NCBI GenBank assembly: GCA_964017235.1
Contig: OZ024938.1
Coordinates: 13,445,454-13,509,453 of the forward strand
Direction: 5' to 3'
Length of the DNA: 64,000 nucleotides
Source of the DNA: Sabellastarte sp. h YS-2021
Taxonomy: Eukaryota; Annelida; Polychaeta; Sabellida; Sabellidae
The translations under genes were made by a program, and so were the position numbers. The notes beneath the pieces were generated by a model that saw only the letters and a list, made by a program, of their open reading frames with translations, was not told the origin of the DNA and made no database searches. Of the stretch, positions 25,301 to 40,300 are shown in pieces. Positions within the stretch are counted from its first letter, which is position 1. Each line of letters begins with the position of its first letter.

Positions 25301-28300
25301 GTTGAGTTAAAAATAATATTTTATTTGTCAACAAATATAGAAACAGATATGCTCTTTTGGGATTATTAATTTAGAATGGACATTCAATCATCAATCATTT
25401 AAATACTTTGAAAATAGGTTTAGAGTTATCATTGCAGGAAGATTGAAAATATAATTTGAGGTATGTATTCGGCGTCTGGGGATACACCATCTTCCTTGGG
25501 GAGATATAAACAGAGTAGATTGATGTGCTGAAGTTCATATAATAATGGGTAATTATGTTTTAAAAAATTCCCGATCAAAACCTGTGGCGTGAGTGATGAC
25601 CTGTCTGGGGATATGTTGGCGCCGAGTTGGCCCAATCTAGTTTTTCATTCCTTTTTCATTGCCACCACCCCAAAAGTATTTATGTAATTTATGTGTATTA
25701 GAAGTGGTAAACATTTGATCAGATTTTGGAAGCAGGTCAATTTGGTATTCACAAAAGATTTGATCTGATTTTTGTATTCAATTTTGGATTAATTTTGATC
25801 CTTCTAAGTTTCTTTTGGATAAAGACACGTGGAAAATGAATGATACAAAATACCATCAGCTCCTGTGTAAAAGTGATTTTGATGATTTCTTTGACCCACA
25901 GGTTATCTCTGCGAAGTAGCCACCCCAATTTTCAACAAATTTTTGACTCGCCAAAAATTGCGGCCATTTTTAATTTTGGAATTTTTGGAAATACACAAAA
26001 ATGCTTATATTGCGAAAACCGTGCTAGATAGAATGATTTCGACAAAATTTTTTGACCTGCAGGATATCTCTGCAGGGTAGCCATCCCAATTTTCAAAAAA
26101 TTTGTGTGCCGTCAAAAGTGGCTGCCATTTTGAATTTTCCAATTTTTCACAAAAATTGGGGGAAAAAAAGCTTATATCTGGAAAAACCTGCGGGATAGAG
26201 CGATTTCGATGAGAGTTTTGTTATCCTTTTGGGACTCTTTGTTTTTGTTGTGCAAAAACATTATCTTTTTTGTTTTTTGAAAGCGATCCTCTAGTTAACC
26301 TCAGCCCATAAAGCTGGGGTTATAGTCGTCCCCTGTGCCATCTGGGGGGGGGGGGCGCAGGCGGCGGCGGACATAAAGCTTGTGGGTGTTCCTCAGCCTA
26401 AACCCCTGCACAGATTTTCACCAAATTTTCAGATGTTAACCCCACGAGAACCTAGAGCTGATTAGGATTTTGGGGGGTATCCGGTAACAACTGTTGCCAT
26501 GGCAACACTTTTAAGATTTTTGGGTCTTAATCTTTGTGGGTGTTCCACAGACTAAACCAGTGTACGGAAATTCACCGAATTTTCAGGGTATGTTTAGTAC
26601 AAGAGGATCTAAATCTGATTAGGTTTTGGGGGGTATCCAGTAACAACTGTTGCCATGGCAACACTTTTAAGATTTTCGGGTCTTAAAATTTGTGGGTGTT
26701 CTACCGCCAAAACCCCTGCACGGATTTTCACCAAATTTTCAGGATATGTTTACCCCAAGATATGTTTACTAACTTATTGTTTCTTTGCCTTCAAAATATG
26801 AAAACTACTTGTAAGAAATCATGGCCTGTGGATCTTTTGTAGAACATCTTGTGGGTTCTCTATATTTCTTACAACAGAAGTTGTTCCTAAGATTTTCCCA
26901 AATCTCAATGTTGTTGGCCATTTAGCTGTACCTGCGGGCTGGGGTTCTTGCCTGCCGAGGCTGGCTATTTTTTTATTTTATGTTTACACATGATAGAATT
27001 TAAACTGTCAATGTAATTTTGTATTAATATTCTAATTTTCCTGTTGTATTATCTTTTCTTTTGTACTTTCAGCAAGAAGCTGTACACTTCAGCCTAAACT
27101 GGAAGGTTCCCTGCGTGGTTTTCTTCCAGAGATCTGACTTGAATAAGAAACACGCTCTTACAGGTAAGTCATTGGCAGAAGTGAATACACTGAGACACAA
27201 GGGGTGAAACAGGGTTTATGATATTGTATTATCAGCCAAGTGTGCATTACCAGATATAATTGTTTCAAATTCGAATCTCACGCTGCATGTTACAGGTAAC
27301 AAGTCCACAAGTCCAATAATAAACATTAATCAATTGGTTTTTAATATTTCCATCTATAATTTTGTTGACTTACCCCCAAAAATTTTAGAAATGAAGCGAC
27401 TCCTGTCAAAATATAGAAAACCTTTTTTTCACCTTGTTGGACTATACATATTTAGTATTTACCATAAATACAATACCTTGTGATTATAGGGGGGAGGGGG
27501 GAATCTCATAGAATTTTTTAAATTTCTACAAGCAGAACTGTGCGATGTTGCCTGCAACCCGTTAAAAACATGATTGCAATAGCTGTAGTTTTTGTGGTTT
27601 CAGTGAACAGTCCTATAGCAGACCATCACCTGTTGATCCACAACTCCCTAGTGAGAACTCCGCGTAAGAAGAAGTCCACCTTCACACCACTAGCGGAAGA
27701 AGAACTGCCAACAGAAGGCTCAGTGGTGGGGCTAGATGCCGAGTTTGTCACACTTAATCAGGTGAGAAAATGGTACATTTGTGGCAGTGTCGTGACCATT
27801 TTAATTTCTTCTGAACAATTTTTCAAAGAGCCAATAAGGTTAGATTTGGATTTATTCAAATTAGTATGACCCAAGTTGTAAGAATGAAAATATGTATGCA
27901 TGAGACCTAACAATATCTAAGTAACAATATCTAAGTAACAATATCTAAGTGCCACTGTGCTTAATATTGGTATGGAAGAGTTTTAAATTAATTGGAAACC
28001 AAGGAAATATTTTGGACAAAATTTGTAATAAAACATACAGTTTTTAATGTTTCTTCACAATGTTTACATATGGATTTTTGTGAAAATTATTTGCTTATAT
28101 CCAAGTAATAATAAACTGAAAACTGTAATTTGGTTTGTTGTCGTGTACACTAATTTGTGATGATGTAAATGATGTATAGTTTGTCCTACATAATCAGATA
28201 ACAAGAATATCTGTTACAGTTTCTGGATTTCAAGTTAGTGGGTGAAAATTCATTGAAACAGGCCTCCTTGAAAATAAGTTATTTATTTTAGGAGAAATCT

Positions 28301-31300
28301 CTTAGCATAGTCTTAGCATTAGATCTGCATCAAAATAGGAAAGATTGCAGTTAAATATCTTCACCCCATTTGGAATTTTATGTGGTGATAGTACCACATA
28401 TAAACTGAAAATAGGGAAAATATGAATGAAAATAGGATTTGAATGATACAAGCATTTCAGTAGTTTCTCACCCTTTTACTTCAGGAAGAAGCTGAGTTAC
28501 GCAGCGATGGTACCAGATCGACACTGAAGCCATCGCAGCTGTCTGTTGCTAGGGTGACGTGTGTGCGGGGCTGGGAGCCGCTTGAAGAGGAACCGTTTAT
28601 AGATGATTACATCTCCACACAGGAACAGGTCGGCAGTTCAACTATGGCTGTGATAGGTTATCGGGTTATCTGAAAACGGTGTAACTTTGTTGAGAAATCA
28701 AGTAAAAACTAGTAACCTTGATACTCCAGAAACTACTAAAAGATAGTTTAAATCCATAAATTACTTGGGTAAACCTTTTTACACTAAACTTAGGCTGATT
28801 ATTCCCTCCTATTTCAGTGAATTCAGCCCCTGATGTTTACGTCTACCTTACAAACTTAAACTTTTACTCTATACAATAAAGTTCTGCTCACACGTCTTAT
28901 TTATAGTAAACTTAAGCTGATTTGTGTTATTTCCTTAATGTTTATTTTTAACTTAACATACATAAAAACTTAATAGGCAGTTCTACTTATACCCCGGTTC
29001 CATTGTCATGATTTTGTCTTATGACTTGCTCCGAGCTTGCAGTCAGGATATAATTGTGGAGATCAAAGGATAATCTCGAAAAGGTTGGAAGTGAAATAGC
29101 AGCAATTGTACATTACTTATGACTAATCCTTGGGCTGCTATAACTTATGTTAGGGGTGTAGGAACCATATTTATTGGGTTACAAGTGATCTTTTGCACAC
29201 TCTTCTGTAAATAAAATCAAGAAAAAAACACTACTGTGTGAAAAAGACAATGAAAATAGATTGTCATTGAATAAAGGTAGCTAGGCTTGTCTTTTGTTTA
29301 AATAGAATGATAAAGTTAGTTAAAAGACATGCATTTTGCATTGTCTTTTTGTCAGTGCAGAAGTTTAATCAAAAGACACTAACACTAGATTATACAGAAC
29401 AAGTGCCAATAACGGCATACTTGAATTACCACGCCTAGCACTTTAGTCCATGTATAATTTTCCTATTCTTTAGGTGGTGGATTATCTGACCCAGTTTTCT
29501 GGCATTCAGCCAGGTGACCTTGACCCCGATGTGTCCTCTAAGCATCTAACGACATTGAAATCCACCTATGTGAAGTTACGCCACCTGGTGGATGTGGGAG
29601 TGACATTTGTAGGTCACGGACTAAAGAAAGACTTCAGAGTCCTAAATATTGTGGTAAGGTCTGAAAATGTGGAAATTCAAGTCGCTCAATCTTCATCTGC
29701 TGACTAATGGCATGCATTGCAACAGTAAAACAGTGAACAATCAAAAATATAGAGGAATAATCTTAATTAATTCTTGCTCAGTCAATGCATATTTTTCTGT
29801 ACTCAAATTAAATCTGAATCTATTTCACAAGAAAAACACAGTAAATACACTAGTATTAAGTAACCTTTTGTCATCACGAATGTTTGATGTTATCAATACA
29901 TTTCCACTGTTCCATATTTGTATTTCCATTTTGCTTTATACAAAACTGGCTTTTCTGTCATCGGGCCAGGATCTTAGTCTCTCATCATGGCTGGATAATA
30001 GAGGTTTACTACAGAAGCTGCCTCTGTGCCCCCTGCTTTATCACTGTGCTGACTGCAGGACACTCTGTACTGTACAAGTATAATAAGTATGATAGCAGGG
30101 TGTATCCAGTCATGGAAAACCTGGAAAAGTCATGGAATTCCATTATTTTTTTCCAGGCCTGGAAAAGTCATGGAAATTGACTCCAGGTTTGGAAAATTCA
30201 TAAAAAGTCATGGAAATTAAAAGGCATCCTTTCGCGAAATGGCGTTGTTCCTTTCTTTCATCCAGCGTTTCAACACAAGGATACGTTTATGTAATCATAT
30301 CGAATTTTGGTGTCTTCTACATCTTCCTGTACTGTGACTGGAACCTTGTGAGTGGTTCTCAAAGGCAAAACCGGCGGGAGCTCGTGGCCTCGGTACATGT
30401 CTCTTTCATGCCACGAAGCATGTAAAAGGACCTTAATTTTAAAGCTTTGGTCATGGAGAAGTCATGGAAAGGTCATGGAAAAAATATTGAAATTTAGTGG
30501 ATACACCCTGTAATAGGAAAACTTCCCGAATGACAATTAACATCAGAGCTTCAAGTATTTTTCGGATATAATAAAGAAACGTCAACGCAATGATATTGGA
30601 GAACATAATAAATTGAAAAAACAATCATTTAAACATCCTGTCCTTCTTCCAGCTAAATGAAAGCAGGTGTAAAATGCATCACTTTTGATAATCACATTGC
30701 AAAATTGCTCCTTTATTTACTCATTTAAGCCAAAAAATGTATGAAAGATTAAAATATAACTTTATTAATTGTCATACAGTTAAAACTGCAATTTGAATTG
30801 CTTCTGTCATGAAGAAACAACCATTTCATACAAATACTAGATTTAAAAAGAACATTACACAGACTGCTTGAAATCTCAAAGTTGCATGTATTTGATATAA
30901 TAATTAAAGAAGCCCACACAAAATAACATCCGAGACATACATGTACTAAGAAAAATAAATAATTTCAGCATTGTATCCTTCTTACAATTAAAATAAAACT
31001 ATTAATAATTACAGAGTAAAACTGCTTTACTTATATATGCAAAAAGTAGGTGATATATCAAAATATACCTTCATTAATTGCCAATGTAGAAAAAAATTGC
31101 ACTTCGAAATGCTTCAACGTGTAAGAAATATCATTTTCAGTCTCGAAGTTACTCAAGGAGATAGTCACATAGATTGCCTAAAATGTCCAATTTTTGTTTA
31201 GGCACTCTGTAACAGTTACTCTAAACCTAAAATTTTAGTCATTGTGCAAAATGCCTGAAATGTTCCATCATTATACATAATGCCTGGTTATACAGGTTGC

Positions 31301-34300
31301 CTGTATGTTTAGCATGGCCACATTAGGAGCCTGCTATGGTAATTGGTGGGGTACCTTAATACCTAGTGGACTGAAGCAAAAGTATTTTCTGGTAATATAA
31401 CAATCAAAGTAGCCAATTAGATAATTGTATGGTTCATTGGCACCCTTTGTTGGGGGATTCTGGTTTTTATTAACCTTGAAGTCAATGCAGTTACATAAAT
31501 TTTAACCCACCTTCCCACCTCTTGAACAAGCACACCCCCTTGCTGGGTATCCATACCATTAGGCGAGTATTTAGGGATCCACTCTTTAAAGATCGGCTTT
31601 GGCATCTGGTAGTCTTGACTCTGCCTTGATCGAGCAGTAATAAATTCAATCTTCCGGATCATGGATCATTTCAACAGTGACTGGAACCCCTTTGTTTTGT
31701 CTCGGGCATAGGGAGGTCTCTTCTATTGGATTGAAGTAGGTGACTTGATTTTGAGACTTTTCGGTTCCTGTAGGAACCAGGCCGACCCTGTCTTCCCCGT
31801 TTCAATTGTACAAATATCTCGGGAGAATACATCCCAAACGAGATCTCTTCGACTTCAAGGTTGACCTTGTGTGACCTCTATGGTATCAATACCAGTTATA
31901 TCAGTATGTACAGAATAACCCAGATGGGTATATATTGTATGGTATCCTATTTTATATGACCCAGTTAGGTATGTTTACTCCACTTTTGTGGTATTAACTG
32001 TGATTTGTTGCTCCCTGGTGGAGAAATAATTTTATAACAATCTCTTGTCGTAAATTTTTATCATTTCTACTTTTAAGTATGTACTAACATGTAAATAAAG
32101 AAATTCCCAAATGTGTTTCACTAGTAATATTTTGGTACTCGGATTGCAAACTTGACCTTCAGATGACCTTATGAATCAATATGTGACCCTAATATAACCT
32201 CTTGGCATTTAAGTAGTTTGTTAACATATTGCCATGGTTAGGGTGCGCCCATCCAACTGACATATATAGGGACAGTTATATATAAATGATACATGTACTT
32301 GCATTATTAGTATAGAGGTATCTTCAGAAAATTGTTTGTAGCTTTATTAACATCTTATATGCAAAAAAAAATGCTATAAAGTTCTTGTAGTGACCGTTAA
32401 ATATTGTTGCTGATTCTTTTCATACTGTATAAACAGGTTAAAATTTTATTTGATATTTAGTTACAATATATTATATCCAGTGACAAGTACAATATCATGA
32501 AAGCTATCTTTAATGTTTTTCAGTAAATTCAATACATTCATGCACCCACATGATACAGCCATTTGTTGTTTCTCTATTCATAGGTTCCGAGTAACCAGAT
32601 TATTGACACAGTTGAGTTATTCCGTCTTCCCAGACATCGCATGATCTCCCTGAAATTCCTCGCCTGGTACTTTCTGAGTGAGTGGACATTTATTTTTATG
32701 GCAAAATATCTGTACTTGAAACACTGAAACGGGGTTGAAATAAGTTGGTTAAATTGTTAATAAACCTTAAATATTTCTTTAATAGGTGACCTTACAGTGG
32801 GTAATGTTAATGAACTTTTGATATTTCACAAATATGTGATGTTTCAATGGATATACCATGTAATAAGTAAAATGAAATGTGTTTAAGATGATTATAAACT
32901 TTTAATATCTCTCAAACATGTTGTCTTACAGTGGAGATACCATGTAAAGAAAAAAGTGAAATATGTTGGTTAAGTTGTTAAACTTAAATATTTCAAAAAA
33001 GTGACCTTTCAGTAGATATACTAAAACTTGGTTTGAAATAAGTTGGTAAATTGTTAAAAAACCTTAATATTTCTTTAACACGTGACCTTGCAGTAGGGTA
33101 TACCATGTGATGAAACTGTTTGGTTAAGATGTTAACCTATTGATATTTCTTAAATATGTGATATACTAAGTAATGAGCAAATTGCAATATGTTTTAATAT
33201 CACTTAAAAATGTGACCGTTCAATGGATATCACACTTAATCAGAAAATTGAAATATCCATTTTCACTGTATCAAAGTATTAAAGTAATGATTGCTGAATT
33301 TGATCACCTGGTCATAGCTTTGGGTAGTGCCCTTATCTCCATCTGCTTACGGTTCTGAAACTGCAAATATTGGAGAAGTTAGGCATATTAGGGTCACTGC
33401 TTATTTGCTGGTATACTCAGTCTTTAGAGAAATAAACAGTGTTTAGACAATTAAGCCAATCGTGTGTTCAGATGGTACACTATTAAAAATGGAACCTATT
33501 CAGGAGGTTTTGTACTTATTTTTTCATTATAAATTGTAAGAACTTTCCTTAATGTAATCTGTCAACCAGGTTACTATCCAGGTTACTATCCTTCAATTAT
33601 CTTCACTAATAAATGTGATACTTAAAAACCCCGGACAATATCTAATAATTGCTTGTTTGAAATTTAATCATAATAGTGCTCAAACCACCTAACTTTCCCC
33701 AGGTGTATAATTTCACGATAAAGGGTCTATGATTCAGAAACAATGAATATTAAGTTGGGATTACTATTTGCCTCTTCATCTATGTATGTATGTATGTATT
33801 ACTTGATAATGCAATAATGATTAGACAGGATCAGAAACAATGAATATTAAGTTGGGATTTTACCATTTTATCTCTTCATCTATGTATGTGTTTATGTATG
33901 TATTTCTTGATAATGTGATAATGATTAGACAGGTAAGATAGCTTCAATATCCTTTCCTATGTTAACCAATAATGCTAGTTAAAAACTTGGTCTGATTAGT
34001 AGCATTTTCTTTTGAAAACTTGATATGTTTTGGTGCCTCACTGGTTAACTGGATCACATGCTGAATACATTGTGTGATTTTAAATAGAATTATGCTGTAA
34101 CTGTATAAAAATAACCATAGCTTTTTCAAATTTTAAAGGTTAGCTTAAAATTTCAATATATAAGACATCCATTATACACAATATGTCATGTGACACACTT
34201 TTTTTTATTTTTTATTTTTCTCAAGTTTTCCTTTTTATCTTTGTTTCTGTTTGTATATACATGTTTTTGTTACATGCTCTCAAAACCTTCTTTGCTTTAT

Positions 34301-37300
34301 CCACATGTTTACTCAAAAAACTTTGCCCAGAAACATGTCAATTAATAACATACAAGTATGTATATTTTGAGACTGCTGCTGACGGGGAGTGCAGAAGCTT
34401 TACATGGTGAATAGTGGTGTCAAAGTGTTATCAGTGAATTGTCAGGGATTAAGGAACAAAGAGAAAAGAAACGATGTTTTGAATTACTTAGGTAGCCTAC
34501 AAGCAGGAATAATCTGTTTACAGGATACACATTGGACAGACTCAGATATCCGAGTAATTAAACAAGCATAGAATGGGGAACTTTATATAAAAGGAGAAAA
34601 ATCTAATTCGAGAGGAGTCGCAATATTAATAAAGGATAACTTTGAATATAAGGTGCTCTCATCTTTTAACGATGATATAGGGAATTTAATTGGAGTTAAT
34701 TTGGCACTGGGTGAACTTACTATGAAATTAATCAACATTTATGGACCAAATATAGACTCTCCAAGTTTCTACGCCAATCTTCATGACCTTATACTTACCT
34801 GTGAGCAAGATTATGTGATTATCTGTGGGGATCTTAATTTGGCATTGGACCCATCAATGGACACAAATAACTATAAATTTATAAACAATCCTAAATCTCG
34901 TGCAACACTTTTAAATACAATAGAGAGTTTTAACCTAACGGATATTTACAGATACTTCCACCCACACACTAAAAGATACACATGGCGTAGGAAAAAACCA
35001 TTTCAACAGGCTAGACTAGATTATATCATAACATCTAACAATTTTGTTGACTTGGTGGGAAATTGCAACATAAAACCTGGCTATCGTACTGACCATTCCA
35101 TTGTTGAGCTTGATATACAATTATGCAAATTTGCCAGAGGGAAAGGGATTTGGAAGTTTAATTGTGCTTTGTTGAAAGACCAAGAATATATTGAAATGGT
35201 AAACTCATTAATAAATCAAATAAAAGCTGAAAATTGTGCACTTGTATATAAATTCGATAGCCTTCCTAATATAAGTGATCAGGACCTTTGTCTGAGAGTA
35301 TCTCATAGTCAATTCCTTGAAATATTGTTACTGCAAATTAGAGGTGAGACGGTTAAATATGGAACTCGTACGAAAAGAAATAGAAACAAAAAAGAATTAC
35401 AGATTATGTCTGATATAGAAAATTTAGAGAAAGTCGAAAGTTTGTGTAATATGAATCTACTAGAGGCTAAACAGAGGGAGTTGCAGGAGTTAAGAGAGGA
35501 AAGAATAAAAGGTTCTCTTGTTAGGTCTAGAGTGCAATGGCTTGCGGAAGGAGAAAAACCTTCTAAATATTTCTGTTCACTCGAGCGGCGCAATTATCTG
35601 GAAAAAACTATAAAACGAGTTATAAAGCCAAATGGTAAGATTTGCATGGAACAAAAAGAAATATTATTTGAGGTGAAAGAATTTTATAAAAAACTCTTCA
35701 AAAATAATGATGACTCTTTAACTGAACCAAACTTAAATAACAGTAATTTTAAGAGTAATGTACGAAAATTATCTGCAAGTGAGTCAAGTGGAATTGAAGG
35801 ACCTTTAACAATCAATGAAATAGGAGAATCTTTAAAAAAAATGAAGAGTGGAAAATGTCCTGGTATTGATGGTTTCCCTTCTGAATTTTTTAAAGTTTTC
35901 TGGCATAAATTAAAATATTTTGTATTAAGATCACTCAATGAAGCATATGAAAAGGGGGAAATGTCAATAACTTTAAGACAATGTGTTATTAATTGTCTGC
36001 CAAAAGGAAATAAACCAAGGCACCTTTTAAATAATTGGAGGCCAATATCACTCTTGCCGGTGATTTATAAAATTGGATCTAGTGCAATTGCGAATAGGTT
36101 AAAGAAAGTTTTAGACAAAATAATATCAGAAAATCAGTCTGGATTTGTATCAGGCCGCTATATTGGGGACAGTACTAGACTTACATATGACTTAATGTAT
36201 GTTACACAAAAAAAGATATCCCTGGACTTCTCATGTTAGTAGACTTTGCAAAAGCCTTTGACTCAGTTTCCTGGAAATTCATGTACTCTGTTCTTAAATT
36301 TTTTGGCTTTGGTTCCAGTATTATACGGTGGATACAAACTTTTAATACTAATATCAAAGCAACAGTCTTACAAAGTGGCTTTCTATCTGAATTTATTAAC
36401 ATTGAAAAAGGATGCCGACAAGGAAACCCGATTGCGGCTTACCTGTTTATAATTTGTGCTGAAATATTATTGCTCACGATAAACAATAACGACTCGATTA
36501 CAGGTATAAAAATTGGTGATACAATGCATAAAATCACTCAATTCGCTGATGACACCACTATTATATTAAATGGCACTTCTGTATCTCTCTTAGCAGCATT
36601 AAATACTTTGGAAGTTTATGGATCATATTCAGGACTAAAAATTAACACTGACAAAACAAAACTTGTTTGGATAGGAAAGAAAAGATTTTCTCAAGATAAA
36701 ATCGATTGTGGAAAAGATTTAGATTGGGGAACAACAGAATTTGATCTACTGGGAATTACCTTTTCAGTAGACCTCTGTAAAATACCAAGCATTAACTATT
36801 CTAAAGCGGAAAAAAAAATTAAAAATGAACTAAGGAAGTGGGAAATAAGATACTTAACACCTGTTGGTAAAATTACAGTTCTAAAAACTCAAGTAATACC
36901 AAAATTAAATCATTTTTTTATCTCTCTACCAAGTCCAAGCCCCTCCTTTACTAGTGCACTGAATGATATTTGCTACAAATTTATATGGGATCAAAAACCG
37001 GATAAAATTAGTAGAAAACAACTGTGCACTGGCATTCTAGAAGGTGGACTGAAAATGATTGATATTGACAGCTTCATAAAAGGTCTAAAGGCTTCTTGGA
37101 TTCGTAACCTGTATATTAAAACAGCAGCTCCTTGGGTACAGTTGGCAAAATATATTGTTGGTGACACCAATAAAATAGCATTGTTTGGCTCTGATTGGGC
37201 AGTCCAAAGGGCAAAACAAATGGACCACCGTTTTTGGAAAGATGTTCTTTCGGCTTGGGCCTGTGTATTACAGAACTTTCACCAAAAGTGTAATATTTAT

Positions 37301-40300
37301 GAAATATTACATCTACCATTGTGGTACAACCCAGAAATAACACGGACAACTCTCTATATACCTGAATTATATCAACAGGGCATCTTATATCCTATAGACC
37401 TTACGAGAAATGGTGACATAATGACTAGGGAAAATATCGCCCTGTTTTATAATATCGCATTAGATTTTTTGACTTACCATAGATTGTATCTATGCTTGAA
37501 AAAACTTATTGGGTTAACAAATCTCAACACTAACGCGTACCAACGACCAATATTTCCAACTCAGGTCCAACTGTTACATAGGTCACGAAAAGGAACAAAG
37601 GATTTCTACAACATAATCTTGCCATCATTCATCCAAGGGAACAATTTTAAGAAAAAATGGGAAGCTGATTTAAGTTTAATTCTGGATACATTAACCTGGA
37701 AAAATATTTATAGAATATGTTTCTACAGTTTAAAGGACAATTTTCTGATTTGGTTCCAATATAAAATAATCTACAGGTTAATTGCGACCAATCGACACCT
37801 TTTTAAGATGAAGCAATCAGAAAATTCTGTATGTCGCTTATGCCATGAAAGTGAAGAAACCATAATACATCTGTTTGTCTTCTGCCCTAAAAGTAATGAA
37901 TTTTGGGGAAGCATAAAATCTTGGATCTCTCAAAACACAAATAAAAATTTTGTTTGTTCCCCATCACACATAATTTTTGGAGTTTGGGAGGATGTTTGTT
38001 CAGATAATTCGGTAAATATTATAACTATCACTGGAAAATATTATATCTTTAAATGTGCAAGATCAAACAGATCTTTAAACTTGTTTGAGTATAAAAAGTA
38101 TCTAAGTAATATATATAATGAACAATTATTGTTAGCCAAAACAGAAATGTTGGTTGAAAAATTTTTTGAAAAATGGTCAGTGTTAATAGATTTATGTAAC
38201 TAAGAAGACTCAATAATTTATTATGAGAATGAGTGTATACAATTTTTTTTACTAGAATTTATTTATTGAAGGCAAATGTAATGTTTCATACAGTAATTAC
38301 TGTTTGTGTTTATATACTCACTATGTATATGTATAGTAATATTTTTATGTAGAAATTACTGTACATAGTCTCGATGGAGGGTTTGCTACCCTCGCCCTCC
38401 CGAGACTCTTTCGTTTTTATTGCAAAAGGGTAAATAAAATATATGAGAGCAAAAAAAAAAAAAAAAAAAATCTGTACTTGTACCTGACAATATCTGTGTG
38501 TTTCATTGGCTTGGTTAAGGTTGTTATAAAACTTTAAATTTGCACTGACCTATAGGGTGGAAAGCTACAACAAATATAACTCTAGGCTAAAGGAAGGAAA
38601 TAGTGTTTCTGATAAAATTTTAAATCATCAGTTAATTTTTTCACATTTGCTAATACAGTTAAAACTCTTTCAAGTAGAATTTCCTTTTGAGTAAAGCTAA
38701 CAGAAAGTGAGCTGAAGATTTTTTTTAATAGAATGCAATGTTGTTTAGGCCTTAATGTGTTGTATTCCAACAGCTCAATCATGAGCACATGGTTAAGTAT
38801 AAATTTTAAAATGGAGAGCTACGCAGTCGACAAAATTGCACCTCTGTTCATAAAACACTGAAGCATGCACCAGAATCCATGTATTAAGTATTAAATCCTA
38901 CATAGTTCCTCTCCCCAGTTAATGTCCTCTGGTATATAGTATCTTAGAATACTTTCTAATTTTCAGATGTAAAGATCCAGACACATACCCATGATTCCAC
39001 TGAAGATGCCAGAACAGCTCTACAGTTGTACAAAAAATATCAGGTATGTAGTATTTTACAGACCCTTCTCAATCCTACTCCCCCCACCCCCCAACAACTT
39101 TCCTTGTGGCATTGTTGATGTGTTCAACTTATATTTGTGGGTTTAAATCCATTTCATGGCACTCATCCACTGATGTCAGAACAACTCTTTTGCACAAATT
39201 GTACCTGGTGTGTAGTGTTTAACAGACCCTTTTAAATCCTGCACCTTGCCATCCCTATGATTTTCCTTTTGTTTTTGCCTGTAACCTCTGTGGTTGTGGG
39301 ATGAAATCTGTTTCATGGATCTGATGGCCTGTCCCCTTATGACCTTCACTCTTTAAATGGACTCGGAGCCAAATCTAATCTGTGGTTTTTGTCTAGGTGT
39401 ACATGTATAATGTTTACCAAAGTGTAGGTGTTTTTTAGCCACTGTCTCACTTCTCGAGTTTTTTTGCTATAGTGAATGTAGTATAAACATGTAAATCGGG
39501 CCCAAAAGTTTGCAAATATTCAGATCAATATTCAAATCATTTCATAATAAGCAAAATGGCATAAAGTCAAAATTGGGTAGTTTTGGGTCCAGTAAACGTC
39601 ATGATTCATTATTGCTATGTCACTGTTGCATGCAAATTTTAGCTAGGAAATGGGCACACCCTCCATAACATTATAAATCCAAAGAACTAGATATCTGCTG
39701 TGACATCACAATTAAACATAACTCAGTAAACTTATCATCTGGTTTGCTCTCAGCTTTTTTTTTTGAAGATATGTCACTGTTTTAATATTAAAGAAAAAAA
39801 ACTTACATTTAAAGATTTCTTGTAACTTGAAAAGAGAAGTACTATAACTTAGTTTGGCTTTAGGCAAACTTCAGGATATCTTTATTAGCTTGTCTGTGAC
39901 TGAATTGAACATTATTGTGAAAAACCAGATGACCAACCCAAATGTTTCTTTGAAATTTGTCTTCCATTACCTACTTGCTAGTTCTCTGAAGTAGAAAGTT
40001 GAATATCTTCATGGGTGATATGTGTACGATAAATATATATCATGTAGAAGTATGTAGATATTTGACCTTAACAATCTTCATTTAAGGTTGTCTACAGAGT
40101 GCCAAAGTACCCCATGTAACTGAATTTGTAACTGAAAAGGTTAGGTTGTCAAAGCCATTTACAGAAAATTATCTCTTTTTATATCCGATCAGATTTGATC
40201 TTGAGCCCCTCCTTAAAGCTTAAGTGGAGGAAACCAAAGTTAAAAGTTCTTATAATTCACTGATTAGTGACTAGAGATCCTCCTTCTTCAAAGAGAAATG

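Larger units (their letters stand above)
34377..38470 (+). mobile_element. Tx1/L1-like LINE, near full length, with 3' hairpin
   Basis: It includes an endonuclease start, a full reverse transcriptase, a C-terminal zinc finger, and a short 3' untranslated region with a stem-loop (38367-38407: GTCTCG..GGAGGG pairing with CCCTCCCGAGAC), AATAAA and an ~18-A tail. No ORF1 is seen upstream, so it is either truncated just before ORF2 or lacks ORF1. It is inserted in intron 16 in the PAN2 orientation. Confidence 0.92.
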
